DNA of 64,000 bases from Lactobacillus sp. CBA3605 (GCF_002970915.1 NZ_CP027190.1:2356001-2420000), one strand, 5' to 3'. Shown: positions 26,565 through 36,453, counted from the stretch's first letter. Program-made: numbers and translations. The notes: generated from the letters alone by a model not told the origin.

Positions 26565-26597
26565 AGACGACGGCCTGTCAGGCGGGAGTCTTTTTTG
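26565..26597 (+). terminator. Terminator after argR
   Basis: AAGAC/GTCTT outer arms with an inner GCCTG/CAGGC stem, then TTTTTT. Confidence 0.7.
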
Positions 26598-26660
26598 CAT
26601 TTCGGCCTAGTTCACGGTATAGTTGACCTACCTAATTAATTAGGGGTGGAGGTGTTTAAG

Positions 26661-26783
26661 ATGAAACGAACGAAAAAACAAAGCCCCCGGAAAAATCAAA
26701 AACAACGGGATGCCACTTTTGAAAAGTTTAAGAAGCAACAAAACGAATTGAATGCGAGCCGACGTGGTGTCCGCCGGAAATAA
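26661..26783 (+). CDS. 40-residue highly basic small protein
   Basis: ATG at 26661 follows a strong GGAGGTG (26647-26653) and the frame has its own terminator at 26788-26813, so it is a credible transcription-translation unit despite its size. The sequence is almost entirely Lys/Arg/Gln/Asn (starts MKRTKKQSPRKNQKQRDATF and ends RRGVRRK), suggesting a nucleic-acid- or ribosome-associated peptide. No family is recognised. Confidence 0.65.
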   Translation: MKRTKKQSPRKNQKQRDATFEKFKKQQNELNASRRGVRRK

Positions 26784-26787
26784 TGGT

Positions 26788-26813
26788 CTGAGTTAATCCA
26801 CTCAGGCTTTTTT
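26788..26813 (+). terminator. Terminator after the small basic protein gene
   Basis: CTGAGT/ACTCAG stem with a six-base loop followed by GCTTTTTT. Confidence 0.8.
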
Positions 26814-26996
26814 GTTAGTGGGTATTTTTGAAGATTTTGTCAAACTTTGAGCGATTTAGTTAGCATAATTGAATTTATGATACAATTATTGAGAATTAAC
26901 AAGTAACGGAGATAACTAGCGCCATGATAATGATCAATGGCCGCGACCCGTCGCCTTTGATGGTGGGTCGGTTATCTTCTGAACAAGGGGAAGATT

Positions 26997-29135
26997 ATGC
27001 AAAAAAATGGTTTTTGGGCCACTATCAAGTCCGGCTTACGGATTATTGGTCACTGGCTACACCCATATTGGCAACGTTTTGCCGCAGTGGTTGGCTATCA
27101 ATGGCACCGGCGGCAAGTTACTCGGTGGCTCATTATTATAGTGCTCAGTATTATTTTAGTCGGGAGCGCTTATCTTACATTTGAAGCTAAAACGGCTAAG
27201 ATTGGGAACTTACAGGCTGAGTTAGAAAAGACCACGGTGATTTATGATACCGATAATAAAAAAGCCGGGTCGCTCTATTCTCAAAAAGGGACCTACGTTC
27301 ATTTGAGTCAGATTTCGACAAATTTACAAAATGCCGTGATTTCCACGGAAGATCGTAATTTTTATAAAGAACATGGGTTTTCAATTAAAGGTATTGGGCG
27401 GGCCTTTTTACTATTAGTGATGAATAAAGCGCTTGGGCGCAATTACATCAGTGGTGGTGGGAGTACGTTAACGCAACAATTGGTAAAAAACGCGTACTTG
27501 ACTCAGCAGCAAACCTTCTCACGAAAATTGCGTGAAATTTTCTTGTCGATTGAAACTGAAAATGTCTATTCGAAACAACAGATTTTAGCCATGTATCTCA
27601 ACAATGCTTACTTTGGCCGCGGGGTTTGGGGTGCGGAAGATGCGGCCGAAAAGTACTTTGGCGTCTCGGCTTCCGAGTTGACTGTGGATCAGGCCGCAAC
27701 TTTGGCAGGTATGTTAAGCTCACCAAGTGGTTATGACCCCATTAGTCATCCCAAAGCGTCAACGGCACGGCGAAATGTTGTTTTAAATAATATGGTTAAT
27801 AATAATAAGTTAACTAAAAGTCAGTATCAGCTTTATTCACAAAAAGCGATGACGCTGAGTGATAACTATCATTATAATAGTGGCTATAATTACCCCTATT
27901 ACTTTGATGCGGTCGTTGATGAAGCGATTAATAAGTACGGGTTAAGTGAATCTGATATCATGAATCGTGGTTATAAGATTTATACGTCACTTAATCAAGA
28001 TGATCAAACGCAGATGCAAACGTCCTTCAAAGATAGTACCTTATTCCCGGATAATGCAAGTGATGGGACGAAGGTGCAAGGGGCCTCAATCGCTGTTGAT
28101 CCGACAACGGGAGGCGTCTTAGCTGTTGTTGGTGGACGTGGGACGCATGTTTTCCGGGGCTTTAATCGAGCGACTCAGATTAAGCGGCAGCCAGGGTCGA
28201 CGATTAAGCCGTTAGCGGTGTATACGCCAGCCTTGGAAAGTGGGTATACTTACGATTCGTCGTTATCCAATAAGCAACAGACATTTGGGTCGAATAAATA
28301 TGCGCCGAAAAATTATGATAATATTTATTCGACTTCAGTACCGATGTATCAGGCCTTGGCCCAAAGTATGAATGTTCCGGCCGTTTGGTTGTTGAATAAA
28401 ATCGGGGTCAATAAAGGTTACAAGTCTGTTAAAAAGTTTGGCTTGCCAGTGACTAAGTCGGATGATAATCTGGCCTTAGCGCTTGGTGGTTTAACGACGG
28501 GGGTTTCGCCAGCGCAAATGGCGAGTGCTTATACCGCTTTTGCCAATGGTGGGAAGAAAACGACGTCGCATTTTATTACCAAGATTGTAGATGCAAGCGG
28601 GAAGACCATTGTCGATAACACGAAGACCAGTAGTAAACGTGTCATGTCAGCCAGTGTTGCTAAGAAAATGACCAGTATGATGCTGGGAGTTTATAATAGC
28701 GGGACCGGGGCGGCAGCGAAGCCTTATGGGTATAAGATTGCTGGTAAGACTGGGAGTACGCAGGCGGATTATAGTACTGGTTCTGGGACGAAAGATCAGT
28801 GGATGATTGCCTATACGCCGGATGTGGTTGTCACAACGTGGATAGGTTTTGACTCAACTAATAGTACCCATTACTTGAAGAGTTTATCAGAAAATCAATT
28901 GTCAGCATTATTCAAGAATGAAATGACGAATATCTTACCGAATACGAAGAATACCAGCTTCGATACGACCGATGCGGCAACGTTGGCACAACAAGGAGCG
29001 GCTAATAGTAACAGTAGTAATAGCAGTAGCTCAGTTTGGAATAATGTTGAAGATAGTGCCGGACAAGTGGGTAAAGCGGTTAAAAGTACGGCTAAAAATT
29101 GGTTCTCACAGGCTAAAAAATTGATTGGTAACTAG
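26997..29135 (+). CDS. Class A penicillin-binding protein (PBP1A/2A type)
   Basis: Bifunctional peptidoglycan synthase of 712 residues, anchored by one helix (about 43-63). The GT51 glycosyltransferase domain shows STEDRNFYKEHG (catalytic Glu), GGSTLTQQLVKNAYL and RKLREIFLSIETE. The transpeptidase domain shows the nucleophile motif STIK (about 402), SMN (about 458) and KTGST (about 583). The C-terminal 60 residues are Ser/Asn-rich linker sequence ending in a basic segment. GGGGAAG precedes the ATG. Whether it is the PonA or Pbp2A orthologue is not settled here. Confidence 0.93.
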   Translation: MQKNGFWATIKSGLRIIGHWLHPYWQRFAAVVGYQWHRRQVTRWLIIIVLSIILVGSAYLTFEAKTAKIGNLQAELEKTTVIYDTDNKKAGSLYSQKGTYVHLSQISTNLQNAVISTEDRNFYKEHGFSIKGIGRAFLLLVMNKALGRNYISGGGSTLTQQLVKNAYLTQQQTFSRKLREIFLSIETENVYSKQQILAMYLNNAYFGRGVWGAEDAAEKYFGVSASELTVDQAATLAGMLSSPSGYDPISHPKASTARRNVVLNNMVNNNKLTKSQYQLYSQKAMTLSDNYHYNSGYNYPYYFDAVVDEAINKYGLSESDIMNRGYKIYTSLNQDDQTQMQTSFKDSTLFPDNASDGTKVQGASIAVDPTTGGVLAVVGGRGTHVFRGFNRATQIKRQPGSTIKPLAVYTPALESGYTYDSSLSNKQQTFGSNKYAPKNYDNIYSTSVPMYQALAQSMNVPAVWLLNKIGVNKGYKSVKKFGLPVTKSDDNLALALGGLTTGVSPAQMASAYTAFANGGKKTTSHFITKIVDASGKTIVDNTKTSSKRVMSASVAKKMTSMMLGVYNSGTGAAAKPYGYKIAGKTGSTQADYSTGSGTKDQWMIAYTPDVVVTTWIGFDSTNSTHYLKSLSENQLSALFKNEMTNILPNTKNTSFDTTDAATLAQQGAANSNSSNSSSSVWNNVEDSAGQVGKAVKSTAKNWFSQAKKLIGN

Positions 29136-29208
29136 TCGGGTTAAGGCTATTCAAGGGCTTTCAAAAATGCTAAAATAGTTAGGACCCATACTCGAGGAGG
29201 AACTAATC

Positions 29209-29553
29209 ATGGCCGTAAATATTTATGATACTGCAAACCAATTAGAACAAGAATTACGTGACACGAAAGAATTTAAGGAATTGAAGGCCGCTTATGCGAC
29301 CATGCAAACAAATGCCAGTGCGTTTGATTTGTTTAAGGATTTCCAAGAAATTCAAATGCAATTGTCACAAAAACAAATGAATGGCGAAGACCTCACGGAT
29401 GATGAAGTTCAAAAAGCCCATGACTTAGCTGATAAGGTCAGCAATGTTGATGAAATTAAAACATTAATGGGTAAGGAACGTAACTTGAACCAGTTAATGA
29501 ATGACTTGAATCAAGTGATTACGAAACCCGTCCAAGAATTATATCAAAGCTAG
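29209..29553 (+). CDS. YlbF/YmcA family protein (YheA-like)
   Basis: 114-residue, all-helical, acidic protein of the YlbF/YmcA superfamily; its place directly before yhaO-yhaN-yhaM copies the B. subtilis yheA neighbourhood. YlbF and YmcA help RNase Y select substrates; YheA's role is unknown. The ATG follows GAGGAGG and the gene ends at its own terminator, so it can be expressed apart from the nuclease genes. Confidence 0.88.
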   Translation: MAVNIYDTANQLEQELRDTKEFKELKAAYATMQTNASAFDLFKDFQEIQMQLSQKQMNGEDLTDDEVQKAHDLADKVSNVDEIKTLMGKERNLNQLMNDLNQVITKPVQELYQS

Positions 29554-29571
29554 TTCGATTGAGGTTAAAAG

Positions 29572-29613
29572 GGGGCAATGGCGAAATCTTTTTCGTGATT
29601 GCCTCTTTTTTTG
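29572..29613 (+). terminator. Terminator after the yheA-like gene
   Basis: GGGGCAATGGCGAAA pairs with TTTTCGTGATTGCCTC, then a seven-T run. Confidence 0.85.
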
Positions 29614-29629
29614 ATTAATGGAGGAAAAA

Positions 29630-30847
29630 ATGAAATTTTTGCATGCAGCGGATTTACATTTAGATACCCCGTTCCAAGGGTTAACGGCCTTACCAGCCAC
29701 ACTACAACAGCAGATTATCGCGGCACCGCTACGGGCATTGCAACGATTAGTTGACTTGGCACTTGCACAACAAGTGGATTTTGTCTTATTAGTAGGTGAC
29801 TTGTTCGATCAGCAAGCCCAAAGTGTGCAAGCTCAAGCGGCTTTAATGACGGCCTTAGAACAGTTAAAGGCAGCTGAAATACCGGTGGTACTCTCTTTTG
29901 GGAATCATGACTTTCAACCAGATTTGACGGTTTGGCGGTTTCCAGATAACGTGCACGTTTTAGGTGCCCAAGTGGAGACGGTCACGTTAACAACGGCCCA
30001 ACAAGAACGGGTTGCTATCAGTGGCTTTAGTTATGCGCAGCGTTGGATTACGACCCCAATGGCACCGGCATTTCCACTTAAAGATCAAACCGTGGACTAT
30101 CAAATTGGTATGTTACATGGTCAGGTTGGGACGGCTGGCGACCATTATGCGCCTTTTAATGTCACCGATTTATTAGCGAAGCACTATGATTATTGGGCGC
30201 TTGGGCACATTCATCAACGGCAACAGTTAAATGCCGTCCCACCAATTGAATATCCCGGCAATATTCAAGGCCGACAACGTCATGAAACAGGTGATAAAGG
30301 CTGTCTGATTGTAACGAGTCAAGCAGATCATCGGTTAGTGCCAACTTTTGAGTCATTAACAGATTTGAGCTGGGCTGATTGGACACCAACGTTAAGCGGC
30401 GAACTTGATCGAGCTACTTTGCTGGCGCAATTAACTGACCAACTCACAGCGTTAGCCACGAATGAGCAGCAATTATTGACGATTCAACTCCCAACGAGCA
30501 TGCAACTGACCGCCAGTGCTAATCTAGCACTGGTACAGGGTGCCTTGTTGACGCAGTTACAAACAAAATTAGCGGCGACAACGATTTGGCCGGTGGCGCT
30601 CAAGCTGGCGACCTTACCGACGGCGCCAGCAACGTTTGGCGTGGCGACGGCGACTTGGGAACAGGCTGGTCAACAGGTGATAACGGCCGCCAATATTGCG
30701 GATCTAGCGGGACATCTGTTAGATGAACCCTTTTTAAATCAGGCGCTATTAGAAACGTTAACGCCAGCACAATGGCAACAACGCGTCATGGCACTATTAG
30801 CTGATCAATATCAGCTCACAACGACGGAGGCCGATGATGCAAATTAA
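29630..30847 (+). CDS. yhaO: YhaO-type metallophosphoesterase, DNA exonuclease-like (SbcD/Mre11 family)
   Basis: 405 residues. Calcineurin-like phosphoesterase motifs in order: HAADLHLD (metal ligands D-x-H), VGDLFD, SFGNHDF, LHGQ and LGHIHQ, as in SbcD/Mre11 nucleases. The ATG at 29630 is preceded by GGAGG; the ATG four codons earlier overlaps that site. The stop overlaps the yhaN start, so the nuclease and its SMC/Rad50-like partner are coupled. The pair presumably acts on DNA ends or hairpins; YhaO/YhaN are less studied than SbcCD. Confidence 0.9.
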   Translation: MKFLHAADLHLDTPFQGLTALPATLQQQIIAAPLRALQRLVDLALAQQVDFVLLVGDLFDQQAQSVQAQAALMTALEQLKAAEIPVVLSFGNHDFQPDLTVWRFPDNVHVLGAQVETVTLTTAQQERVAISGFSYAQRWITTPMAPAFPLKDQTVDYQIGMLHGQVGTAGDHYAPFNVTDLLAKHYDYWALGHIHQRQQLNAVPPIEYPGNIQGRQRHETGDKGCLIVTSQADHRLVPTFESLTDLSWADWTPTLSGELDRATLLAQLTDQLTALATNEQQLLTIQLPTSMQLTASANLALVQGALLTQLQTKLAATTIWPVALKLATLPTAPATFGVATATWEQAGQQVITAANIADLAGHLLDEPFLNQALLETLTPAQWQQRVMALLADQYQLTTTEADDAN

Positions 30848-33341
30848 ACGCATAGAAATTGCCGGTTTTGGCAAATTTAGCCAGCAGACTTTTGACCTGT
30901 CGAGTGGGTTACAAGTCTTTTATGGGGCTAATGAAACGGGAAAGTCCACGTTGCGGGCTTTTATTTTAGGCCTGTTATTTGGTTTTCCATCTCGGCGCTA
31001 TTTGTTGGCCCGTTATGAACCAAAAACAACCAGCCAGTACGGTGGTTCGCTAGATTTAATGGTTCAAGGTCAACTTTATCGGCTCACGCGGTTAGGTGAT
31101 CAGCCGGCTGAGCTAGTTAAGCTAAGCACGATGGCCCCACAACCGTTATCGCTATTGGCGCATTGGTTAATGCCCTATGATGAGACTAGCTATAAGCAAT
31201 TATTTACCTTTAATCAGGCTGAATTAACGGCTTTAAAATCACTGAGTGCGACGGATTTAAATCAACAATTACAACAAGTCGGGACGCTGGGGAGTGCACC
31301 ATGGCGTGCCACGGCGGCGGCTTTACGAACGAGTGCAGATACGCTATATAAACCGCGTGGTCGTAAGCCTGAGCTTAATCAGCGCCTAAAAGCCTATCAA
31401 GGGTTAACCGACCAAGTTCAAGCGGCCCGCCAGCGCTATCCTGATTATCAACAGTTACAGCAACAAGTCCAACAATTAACTGCGCAACAAACGCAATTAA
31501 ATCAGCACTTGTCAGCCGCTAATGCGACCCAACAAACACTGGCTAATTTACGGAACCAGTGGCCAGTTTACCAGCAATTGCAACAGTTACAGGCACAATC
31601 AACAGCGACAGACCCCGCATTGTCAGCGGCTACAGTTCACCGTTATCAACAGCTAAGCACAACCCAAACCGATTTGCAGCATACGTTAGCGAGTGCCCGC
31701 CAGCAATTAAGCCAACAGCCTGTTGATCGGGACTCACAAGGGGTATTAGGATTTTACATTGCCCATCAAGCTCAATTTGAGACTTTGGAAGCGCAATTAC
31801 CGCAATTGCAACAAGCACTAGGGCGTTATCGGACTTTGGCGGGGCAAGCGACGGCAGCTAAAGCAGATTATCAGCAACAATTATCAGCGCATCCGGAATT
31901 AACGGCGAGTTTGTCGCCACAGCGTCAAGCAGCGCTAACGGCTTTAAAAACGGCTTTACTAACCAGTCCGTCACGTCAACAGCAACGTCAAACCACTAAG
32001 TCACCCCAAGTTAAGCTAGATTGGCGGCTGTATGCGGTTGGTGGCGTTGTAGCTGTGCTCGGGTTACCTGTGTTTGGGCTCAAATGGCTCTTATGGTGTT
32101 TGATTTTAGTGGGCGTCGGTTTATTGGGATGGGTCGGCTGGCATTCAGCCCATCAGTCTGCAAGCGTGGTGCCCAATGAGACTGCCTTGAGTGCTGAATT
32201 AACGGCGGCGGGGTTAGCGCCAGACTTAGATCCGGTAGCAGCGCAGACTCAACTGGCATTAATTGATGCCTTGCAACGGGCCCAAGCGACGGTTACTCAA
32301 GCAGAACAACAATTAGCGGCTCAAACGGTGACAGTTGGACAGGCCTTAGCGGATTATCAGTTTGCAGCGGCTTGGTTACCTGTTAATGATCAGCAATTAG
32401 TGGACAGTGTTGACCGCATTACAGCGTTTTATGATCAAATTCATCAAATGATGCAGACGCAAACAATGGCCGGTCCAGATTTTGCTTATACACAACGACA
32501 GGTGCAACAGTTGACTGCCCAAGTACGGACAGTTACGGCACAATTACAGCAGTTGGCAACTGAAAATCAATTGGCGGATGCGACGGCATTGGGAACCGCG
32601 ATTGCTGCTCAAGCGGACCAAGTGACACGTCAAACTAATTTAACACAATTAGCAGGGCAGCTAACCACTACGGAGCAACAGGCATTGGCACAGTATGAGA
32701 CTTTATCGGATTTGCAGGCCGCAGTTACGACCAATCGGCAACAGCAAACTGAATTGCAGACGCAACTTGCACAACAAACCGAAACATTAGTAACCGTACA
32801 AACGCAATTAGCACAATTAACAGCGGATGGGCGCTATACTGAATTACGCCAACAACAAGCAAATCAGCAAACTGAAATGACGGTGTTAGCGCGTCAATGG
32901 CTTACCCGACAATTAGGAGCGACCTGGATAGAGCAAGCCTTACAGCAATTAACCAATCAGCAGTTGCCAACGATTATGGGCCAAGCCACGACCTATTTCG
33001 CGCAATTGACCCGACAGCGGTATAATGAAATCAAATTGGTTGGTGATGATTTGGTCGTCCAAGCGACGACTGGTCCAGCCTTTGCGGTCGCAGAGTTATC
33101 AACGGCGACCAAGGAGCAACTTTATTTAGCCTTACGATTAGCTCTGATTGTACACTTAGGTGATCAGGCCACTTTACCGATCATGATTGATGATGGTTTT
33201 GTGAACTTTGACGAGGAACGGCGCCTGTTGGCGTGGCAATTATTAGCAACCGTGGCGACCCAGCATCAAATCTTGTACTTTACGAATGAAACGGCAGCCT
33301 TAACGGCGATGAACGCAACAACTGTGCATAAATTAACCTAA
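30837..33341 (+). CDS. yhaN: YhaN-type AAA ATPase, Rad50/SbcC-like
   Basis: 834 residues. N-terminal Walker A GANETGKST (about 34-42); long Gln-rich coiled coils (about 175-400 and 480-700) interrupted by two hydrophobic segments near 400-440 (LYAVGGVVAVLGLPVFGLKW then WCLILVGVGLLGWVGW) that could be a membrane hairpin; C-terminal signature and Walker B in LSTATKEQLYLALRLAL and IMIDDGFVNFDEERR. GGAGG lies 6 bases before the ATG at 30837. The central membrane segment separates YhaN from ordinary SbcC. Partner of YhaO. Confidence 0.9.
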   Translation: MQIKRIEIAGFGKFSQQTFDLSSGLQVFYGANETGKSTLRAFILGLLFGFPSRRYLLARYEPKTTSQYGGSLDLMVQGQLYRLTRLGDQPAELVKLSTMAPQPLSLLAHWLMPYDETSYKQLFTFNQAELTALKSLSATDLNQQLQQVGTLGSAPWRATAAALRTSADTLYKPRGRKPELNQRLKAYQGLTDQVQAARQRYPDYQQLQQQVQQLTAQQTQLNQHLSAANATQQTLANLRNQWPVYQQLQQLQAQSTATDPALSAATVHRYQQLSTTQTDLQHTLASARQQLSQQPVDRDSQGVLGFYIAHQAQFETLEAQLPQLQQALGRYRTLAGQATAAKADYQQQLSAHPELTASLSPQRQAALTALKTALLTSPSRQQQRQTTKSPQVKLDWRLYAVGGVVAVLGLPVFGLKWLLWCLILVGVGLLGWVGWHSAHQSASVVPNETALSAELTAAGLAPDLDPVAAQTQLALIDALQRAQATVTQAEQQLAAQTVTVGQALADYQFAAAWLPVNDQQLVDSVDRITAFYDQIHQMMQTQTMAGPDFAYTQRQVQQLTAQVRTVTAQLQQLATENQLADATALGTAIAAQADQVTRQTNLTQLAGQLTTTEQQALAQYETLSDLQAAVTTNRQQQTELQTQLAQQTETLVTVQTQLAQLTADGRYTELRQQQANQQTEMTVLARQWLTRQLGATWIEQALQQLTNQQLPTIMGQATTYFAQLTRQRYNEIKLVGDDLVVQATTGPAFAVAELSTATKEQLYLALRLALIVHLGDQATLPIMIDDGFVNFDEERRLLAWQLLATVATQHQILYFTNETAALTAMNATTVHKLT

Positions 33342-33358
33342 TTTTGGGGGTAATGATG

Positions 33359-34336
33359 ATGACAAAAAAACTATTTGATTATCAGCTCGATGAGACCGTT
33401 GAGGGATTCTTTTTGTTGAAGGATTCAGAAGTGCGGGTCACTAAGACGGGTAAAAAATTCTTGGCAATTAATTTTCAAGATACTTCTGGTGAAATTTCTG
33501 GGAAGTTTTGGGATGCAAGTGATCAAGATGTAACGCATTTTCAAGCTGGACGAATTGTACATTTAAAAGGGAAACGGGAAAATTATCAAGGTAATCCCCA
33601 AATTAAGATTCAACAAATGCGGTTAACCCAACCGGGAGAGCCCCAAGAAGTGCAGCAATTTGTTGAGCACGCCCCACTAGATACGGCCACGATGGAAGAG
33701 CAGTTGAATCAATATGTCTTTGAAATCACGACGCCGAATTGGAACCGAATTGTCCGGCATTTGCTAACGCAATTTCATGATGCCTTTTTCAGTTATCCAG
33801 CGGCTAAAAAGAATCATCATGCGTTTGCCGGGGGCTTGGCGTATCATACGTTATCCATTTTACGGTTAGCAAAAGCAGTCGCTGACGAATATCCGCATGT
33901 TAATCGCTCACTACTCTATGCCGGGGCAATCTTGCATGATATGGGGAAGACGATTGAAATGTCTGGACCAGTGGCAACAACTTACACGTTGGCGGGCAAC
34001 TTAGTCGGACACATTGTTTTAATTGATGAACAAATTGTTGAAGCGTGCCAACAGTTAAAGATTGATGAGCAGGCTGAATCAGTCTTGATTTTGCGGCATA
34101 TGATTCTTGCTCATCACGGGTTGTTGGAATATGGGTCACCGGTACGGCCACATGTGATGGAAGCCGAAATCTTACATGATTTAGATGAGTTGGATGCGTC
34201 GATTCAGATGATGCAAACGGCGATTATTCATGCGAAACCGGGTGAATATACGGAACGGCTCTTTGCAATGGACGGGCGGAACTTTTATCGCCCAGAACAT
34301 GATGCCAGCAAGGATTTACCAGATAAACAAGACTAA
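33359..34336 (+). CDS. yhaM: 3'-5' exoribonuclease YhaM
   Basis: About 325 residues: an N-terminal OB-fold (about 10-95, KFLAINFQDTSGEISGKFWD) followed by an HD hydrolase domain with NHHAFAGGLAYHTLSILRLA and AILHDMGK, plus LAHHG, the YhaM arrangement. In Bacillus YhaM is a 3'-5' exonuclease that trims RNA tails. Three ATGs in a row compete; 33359 has the best spacing from GGGGG (33346-33350). It completes the yhaO-yhaN-yhaM operon, which ends at a bidirectional terminator. Confidence 0.92.
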   Translation: MTKKLFDYQLDETVEGFFLLKDSEVRVTKTGKKFLAINFQDTSGEISGKFWDASDQDVTHFQAGRIVHLKGKRENYQGNPQIKIQQMRLTQPGEPQEVQQFVEHAPLDTATMEEQLNQYVFEITTPNWNRIVRHLLTQFHDAFFSYPAAKKNHHAFAGGLAYHTLSILRLAKAVADEYPHVNRSLLYAGAILHDMGKTIEMSGPVATTYTLAGNLVGHIVLIDEQIVEACQQLKIDEQAESVLILRHMILAHHGLLEYGSPVRPHVMEAEILHDLDELDASIQMMQTAIIHAKPGEYTERLFAMDGRNFYRPEHDASKDLPDKQD

Positions 34337-34348
34337 TTTACGACGACA

Positions 34349-34380
34349 AAAAAAGACGACCCTAACAGGTCGTCTTTTAA
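34349..34380. terminator. Bidirectional terminator between yhaM and prsA
   Basis: AAAAGACGACC pairs perfectly with GGTCGTCTTTT; A-run before and T-run after serve both convergent genes. Confidence 0.92.
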
Positions 34381-34391
34381 GTTACTTTAAA

Positions 34392-35294
34392 TTAGTTAGA
34401 GCTTGAAGATGAAGAAGATGAAGTTGAGAGGTATGAAGATAAGATGTTCTTCAAATCACTATCTTTAATCTTAACATTCCCAGCTTTAAGCACTTTGGCA
34501 ACAACGTTATGCAAGACAGTTGAGTCACTCATATCGTTATCCAAGATTTGTTTCTTCAATTCAGCGGTGTGATCAGACATCTTACCCTTACCAGGGTTCT
34601 TGATCATCCGGATGATTTCGTAACCATTGCTGGTCTTAACAGCAGAAGTGGTGTATGCACCGTTCTTCAACTTGAAGGCCGCAGTTAGGAATTTAGAAGA
34701 ATAGCTTGTATTCGTATTATCGAAAGCAGCTAACTTACCGCCGTCGCTCTTAGAAGTTGAATCAGTTGAATACTTCTTAGCTAACTTCGTAAAGTTGGCT
34801 TGGCTAGAATCCTTCTTTAATTCACTAAGAACAGTATCAGCAGTTGCACTCTTAGCAACTAAGATATGTTGAACAGTGACTTTAGGTTCGTATGACTTCC
34901 ATTGTTTCTTCAAAGCAGCGTCCGTAATCGTCACTTTATCTTTAACGGCTTCTTTGAGTAACAAGTTTGAACGAATCTGTTCCTTGAAGGTCTTAGCAGT
35001 CAACCCATTTTGTGTCAATACAGTTGAGAATGAACTCCCATATTGAGATTTATAAGTGTTGTATTGCTTGGTAACTGTCTTGGTTGAAACCTTTGAACCG
35101 TAGTCCTTTTCGAGGACTTTGTTCAAAATCATTTGTTGCAAGACTTGTTTACCTGAAGAGGTACCCTTCATACTACTATAATATTGACTTTCGGTGATCT
35201 TACCACCAGAGGTCGACGCAACTGTCTTGCTGCCACAACCGGCAAGCGTAAAGGTCAACAATACACCGGCGAGCGCAATAAGCCATTTTTTCAT
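34392..35294 (-). CDS. prsA: Foldase lipoprotein PrsA (peptidyl-prolyl isomerase)
   Basis: 300-residue extracytoplasmic foldase. The signal peptide [20 protein letters not shown] carries a lipobox LAGC, so the mature protein is lipid-anchored at Cys20. The parvulin PpiC domain covers about 135-235 ([29 protein letters not shown]). The tail is Ser-rich. I start at 35294 because it begins directly with the signal peptide; an ATG six codons upstream adds nothing typical. The convergent yhaM and the ytxH-hit neighbourhood are conserved with Bacillus. Confidence 0.95.
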   Translation of the reverse strand: MKKWLIALAGVLLTFTLAGCGSKTVASTSGGKITESQYYSSMKGTSSGKQVLQQMILNKVLEKDYGSKVSTKTVTKQYNTYKSQYGSSFSTVLTQNGLTAKTFKEQIRSNLLLKEAVKDKVTITDAALKKQWKSYEPKVTVQHILVAKSATADTVLSELKKDSSQANFTKLAKKYSTDSTSKSDGGKLAAFDNTNTSYSSKFLTAAFKLKNGAYTTSAVKTSNGYEIIRMIKNPGKGKMSDHTAELKKQILDNDMSDSTVLHNVVAKVLKAGNVKIKDSDLKNILSSYLSTSSSSSSSSN

Positions 35295-35498
35295 TCCGAC
35301 AACACATCCCATTCTTGAAATAGTTCTGCTCTAGCAGACTTACCAGACTACTATACCATAAGTAAGTTCGCTTCTGCAGGCGGTTGGAAATCTTTACAAA
35401 ATTTTCAGATAATTCACAACCTCTTCACAAAGTTTAGCACCGGTTAAGGTCAAACTGAATGAAAACGGCTTGTAAATTCAACAACTTAAGCGGTCAAA

Positions 35499-35837
35499 TT
35501 AGTCTTTTGGCGTCCATTGGTCAAGGGTCTGTTGCAAGTGGTCGGCATGTTTTTGCATGATTGCCAAGTGGGGTTCTAGTTTGAATTGGAATTTGTCCAC
35601 TTCGGTTTGGATGTCATTTAAGACATCGCTCGCATGCGTCATTTCGTTACCTAGATTATTTTGAGCTTCACCGAAATCTTCCCGAGCCTGCTGTAAATGA
35701 TCGGCAGCATCTAAGACTTCTTGAATGTAATCCTTGGCGTCCGTATAAACCGCGCGAGGGGACTTGCGATTGATAATCATATAAGCGGCCACGCCGAGGC
35801 CAAGACCGGCGAGACTGCGACGGAAAAATTTTGCCAT
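35499..35837 (-). CDS. YtxH/YhaH-like membrane-anchored protein
   Basis: 112 residues: a short hydrophobic segment (SLAGLGLGVAAYMIINR, about 8-24) followed by an amphipathic helical coiled-coil region. This is the YtxH/YhaH layout, and it follows hit by 11 bases as part of the hit-yhaH-prsA neighbourhood. AGGAGG-type site within the gap. General-stress-type proteins in Bacillus; function not established. Confidence 0.82.
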   Translation of the reverse strand: MAKFFRRSLAGLGLGVAAYMIINRKSPRAVYTDAKDYIQEVLDAADHLQQAREDFGEAQNNLGNEMTHASDVLNDIQTEVDKFQFKLEPHLAIMQKHADHLQQTLDQWTPKD

Positions 35838-35848
35838 CTGAAGGCCTC

Positions 35849-36301
35849 CTAATCGGTTAACTGAGTTTTAATTGCATTTTGTAAACGCGTGTAGTCAGTT
35901 TCGTCGTATTTCTTAGAATTATCTTTAAAAATCATTCGGAAATCATCTTTATCGCTATAGCGAGGGATTAAATGAAAATGAGAATGGAAGACCGATTGAT
36001 AAGCAACGGCACCATTGTTATTAATAACATTCATGCCGATAATGCGGTCATCAGAAGCTTTGATGGCCCGGGCAATCTTTGGTATACGGGCGAAGACGGC
36101 ACTAGCTAAGTCACTATCGTATGCGAATAGATCGGGTACATGTGTCTTAGGGATGACTAAAGTGTGACCGGGAGTACCTTGCGAAATGTCTAGGAAGGCT
36201 TTGACCATGTTGTCTTCATAAATAGTATAACTAGGCACATCACCGTTAATGATTTTGCAAAAAATACAATCGGCATCGAGTTTGGGTTCAAAAGCTGGCA
36301 T
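35849..36301 (-). CDS. hit: HIT family hydrolase
   Basis: 150-residue histidine-triad nucleotide hydrolase. The triad HSHFHLIPRY (H-x-H-x-H) is near residue 113, and the N-terminal DCIFCKIINGDVPSY has the paired cysteines and the KI.GdiPs motif of HIT proteins. First gene of a two-gene unit with the ytxH-like gene, divergent from ecsAB, exactly as in Bacillus. Probably acts on adenosine phosphoramidate-type substrates. Confidence 0.94.
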   Translation of the reverse strand: MPAFEPKLDADCIFCKIINGDVPSYTIYEDNMVKAFLDISQGTPGHTLVIPKTHVPDLFAYDSDLASAVFARIPKIARAIKASDDRIIGMNVINNNGAVAYQSVFHSHFHLIPRYSDKDDFRMIFKDNSKKYDETDYTRLQNAIKTQLTD

Positions 36302-36443
36302 TTGATGACCTTCTTTTCTAAAATTTAGTTCTATTATACACTAACACCTTTGAAAATGATGGCGCTTTAATTTTTGACCGTGGCTAAAGCGTTGGTCAAA
36401 TCGCCGGGGACCGGCCCTAATCGGCAATTTTCTTAAGAGGGCT

Positions 36444-36453
36444 ATGCTATAAT
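36444..36453 (+). promoter_or_regulatory. Extended -10 promoter of ecsAB
   Basis: ATGC-TATAAT ending at 36453, an extended -10 (TG-N-TATAAT) about 38 bases before the ecsA ATG. A TTGACC/GGTCAA inverted pair lies upstream near 36374-36400. Confidence 0.6.

Noticed and set aside
26924..27184. Open frame of 86 codons overlapping the PBP start
   Set aside because: Shares DNA with the PBP N-terminus in another frame, has no good ribosome site, and its translation shows no domain; the GT51/transpeptidase frame is clearly real.
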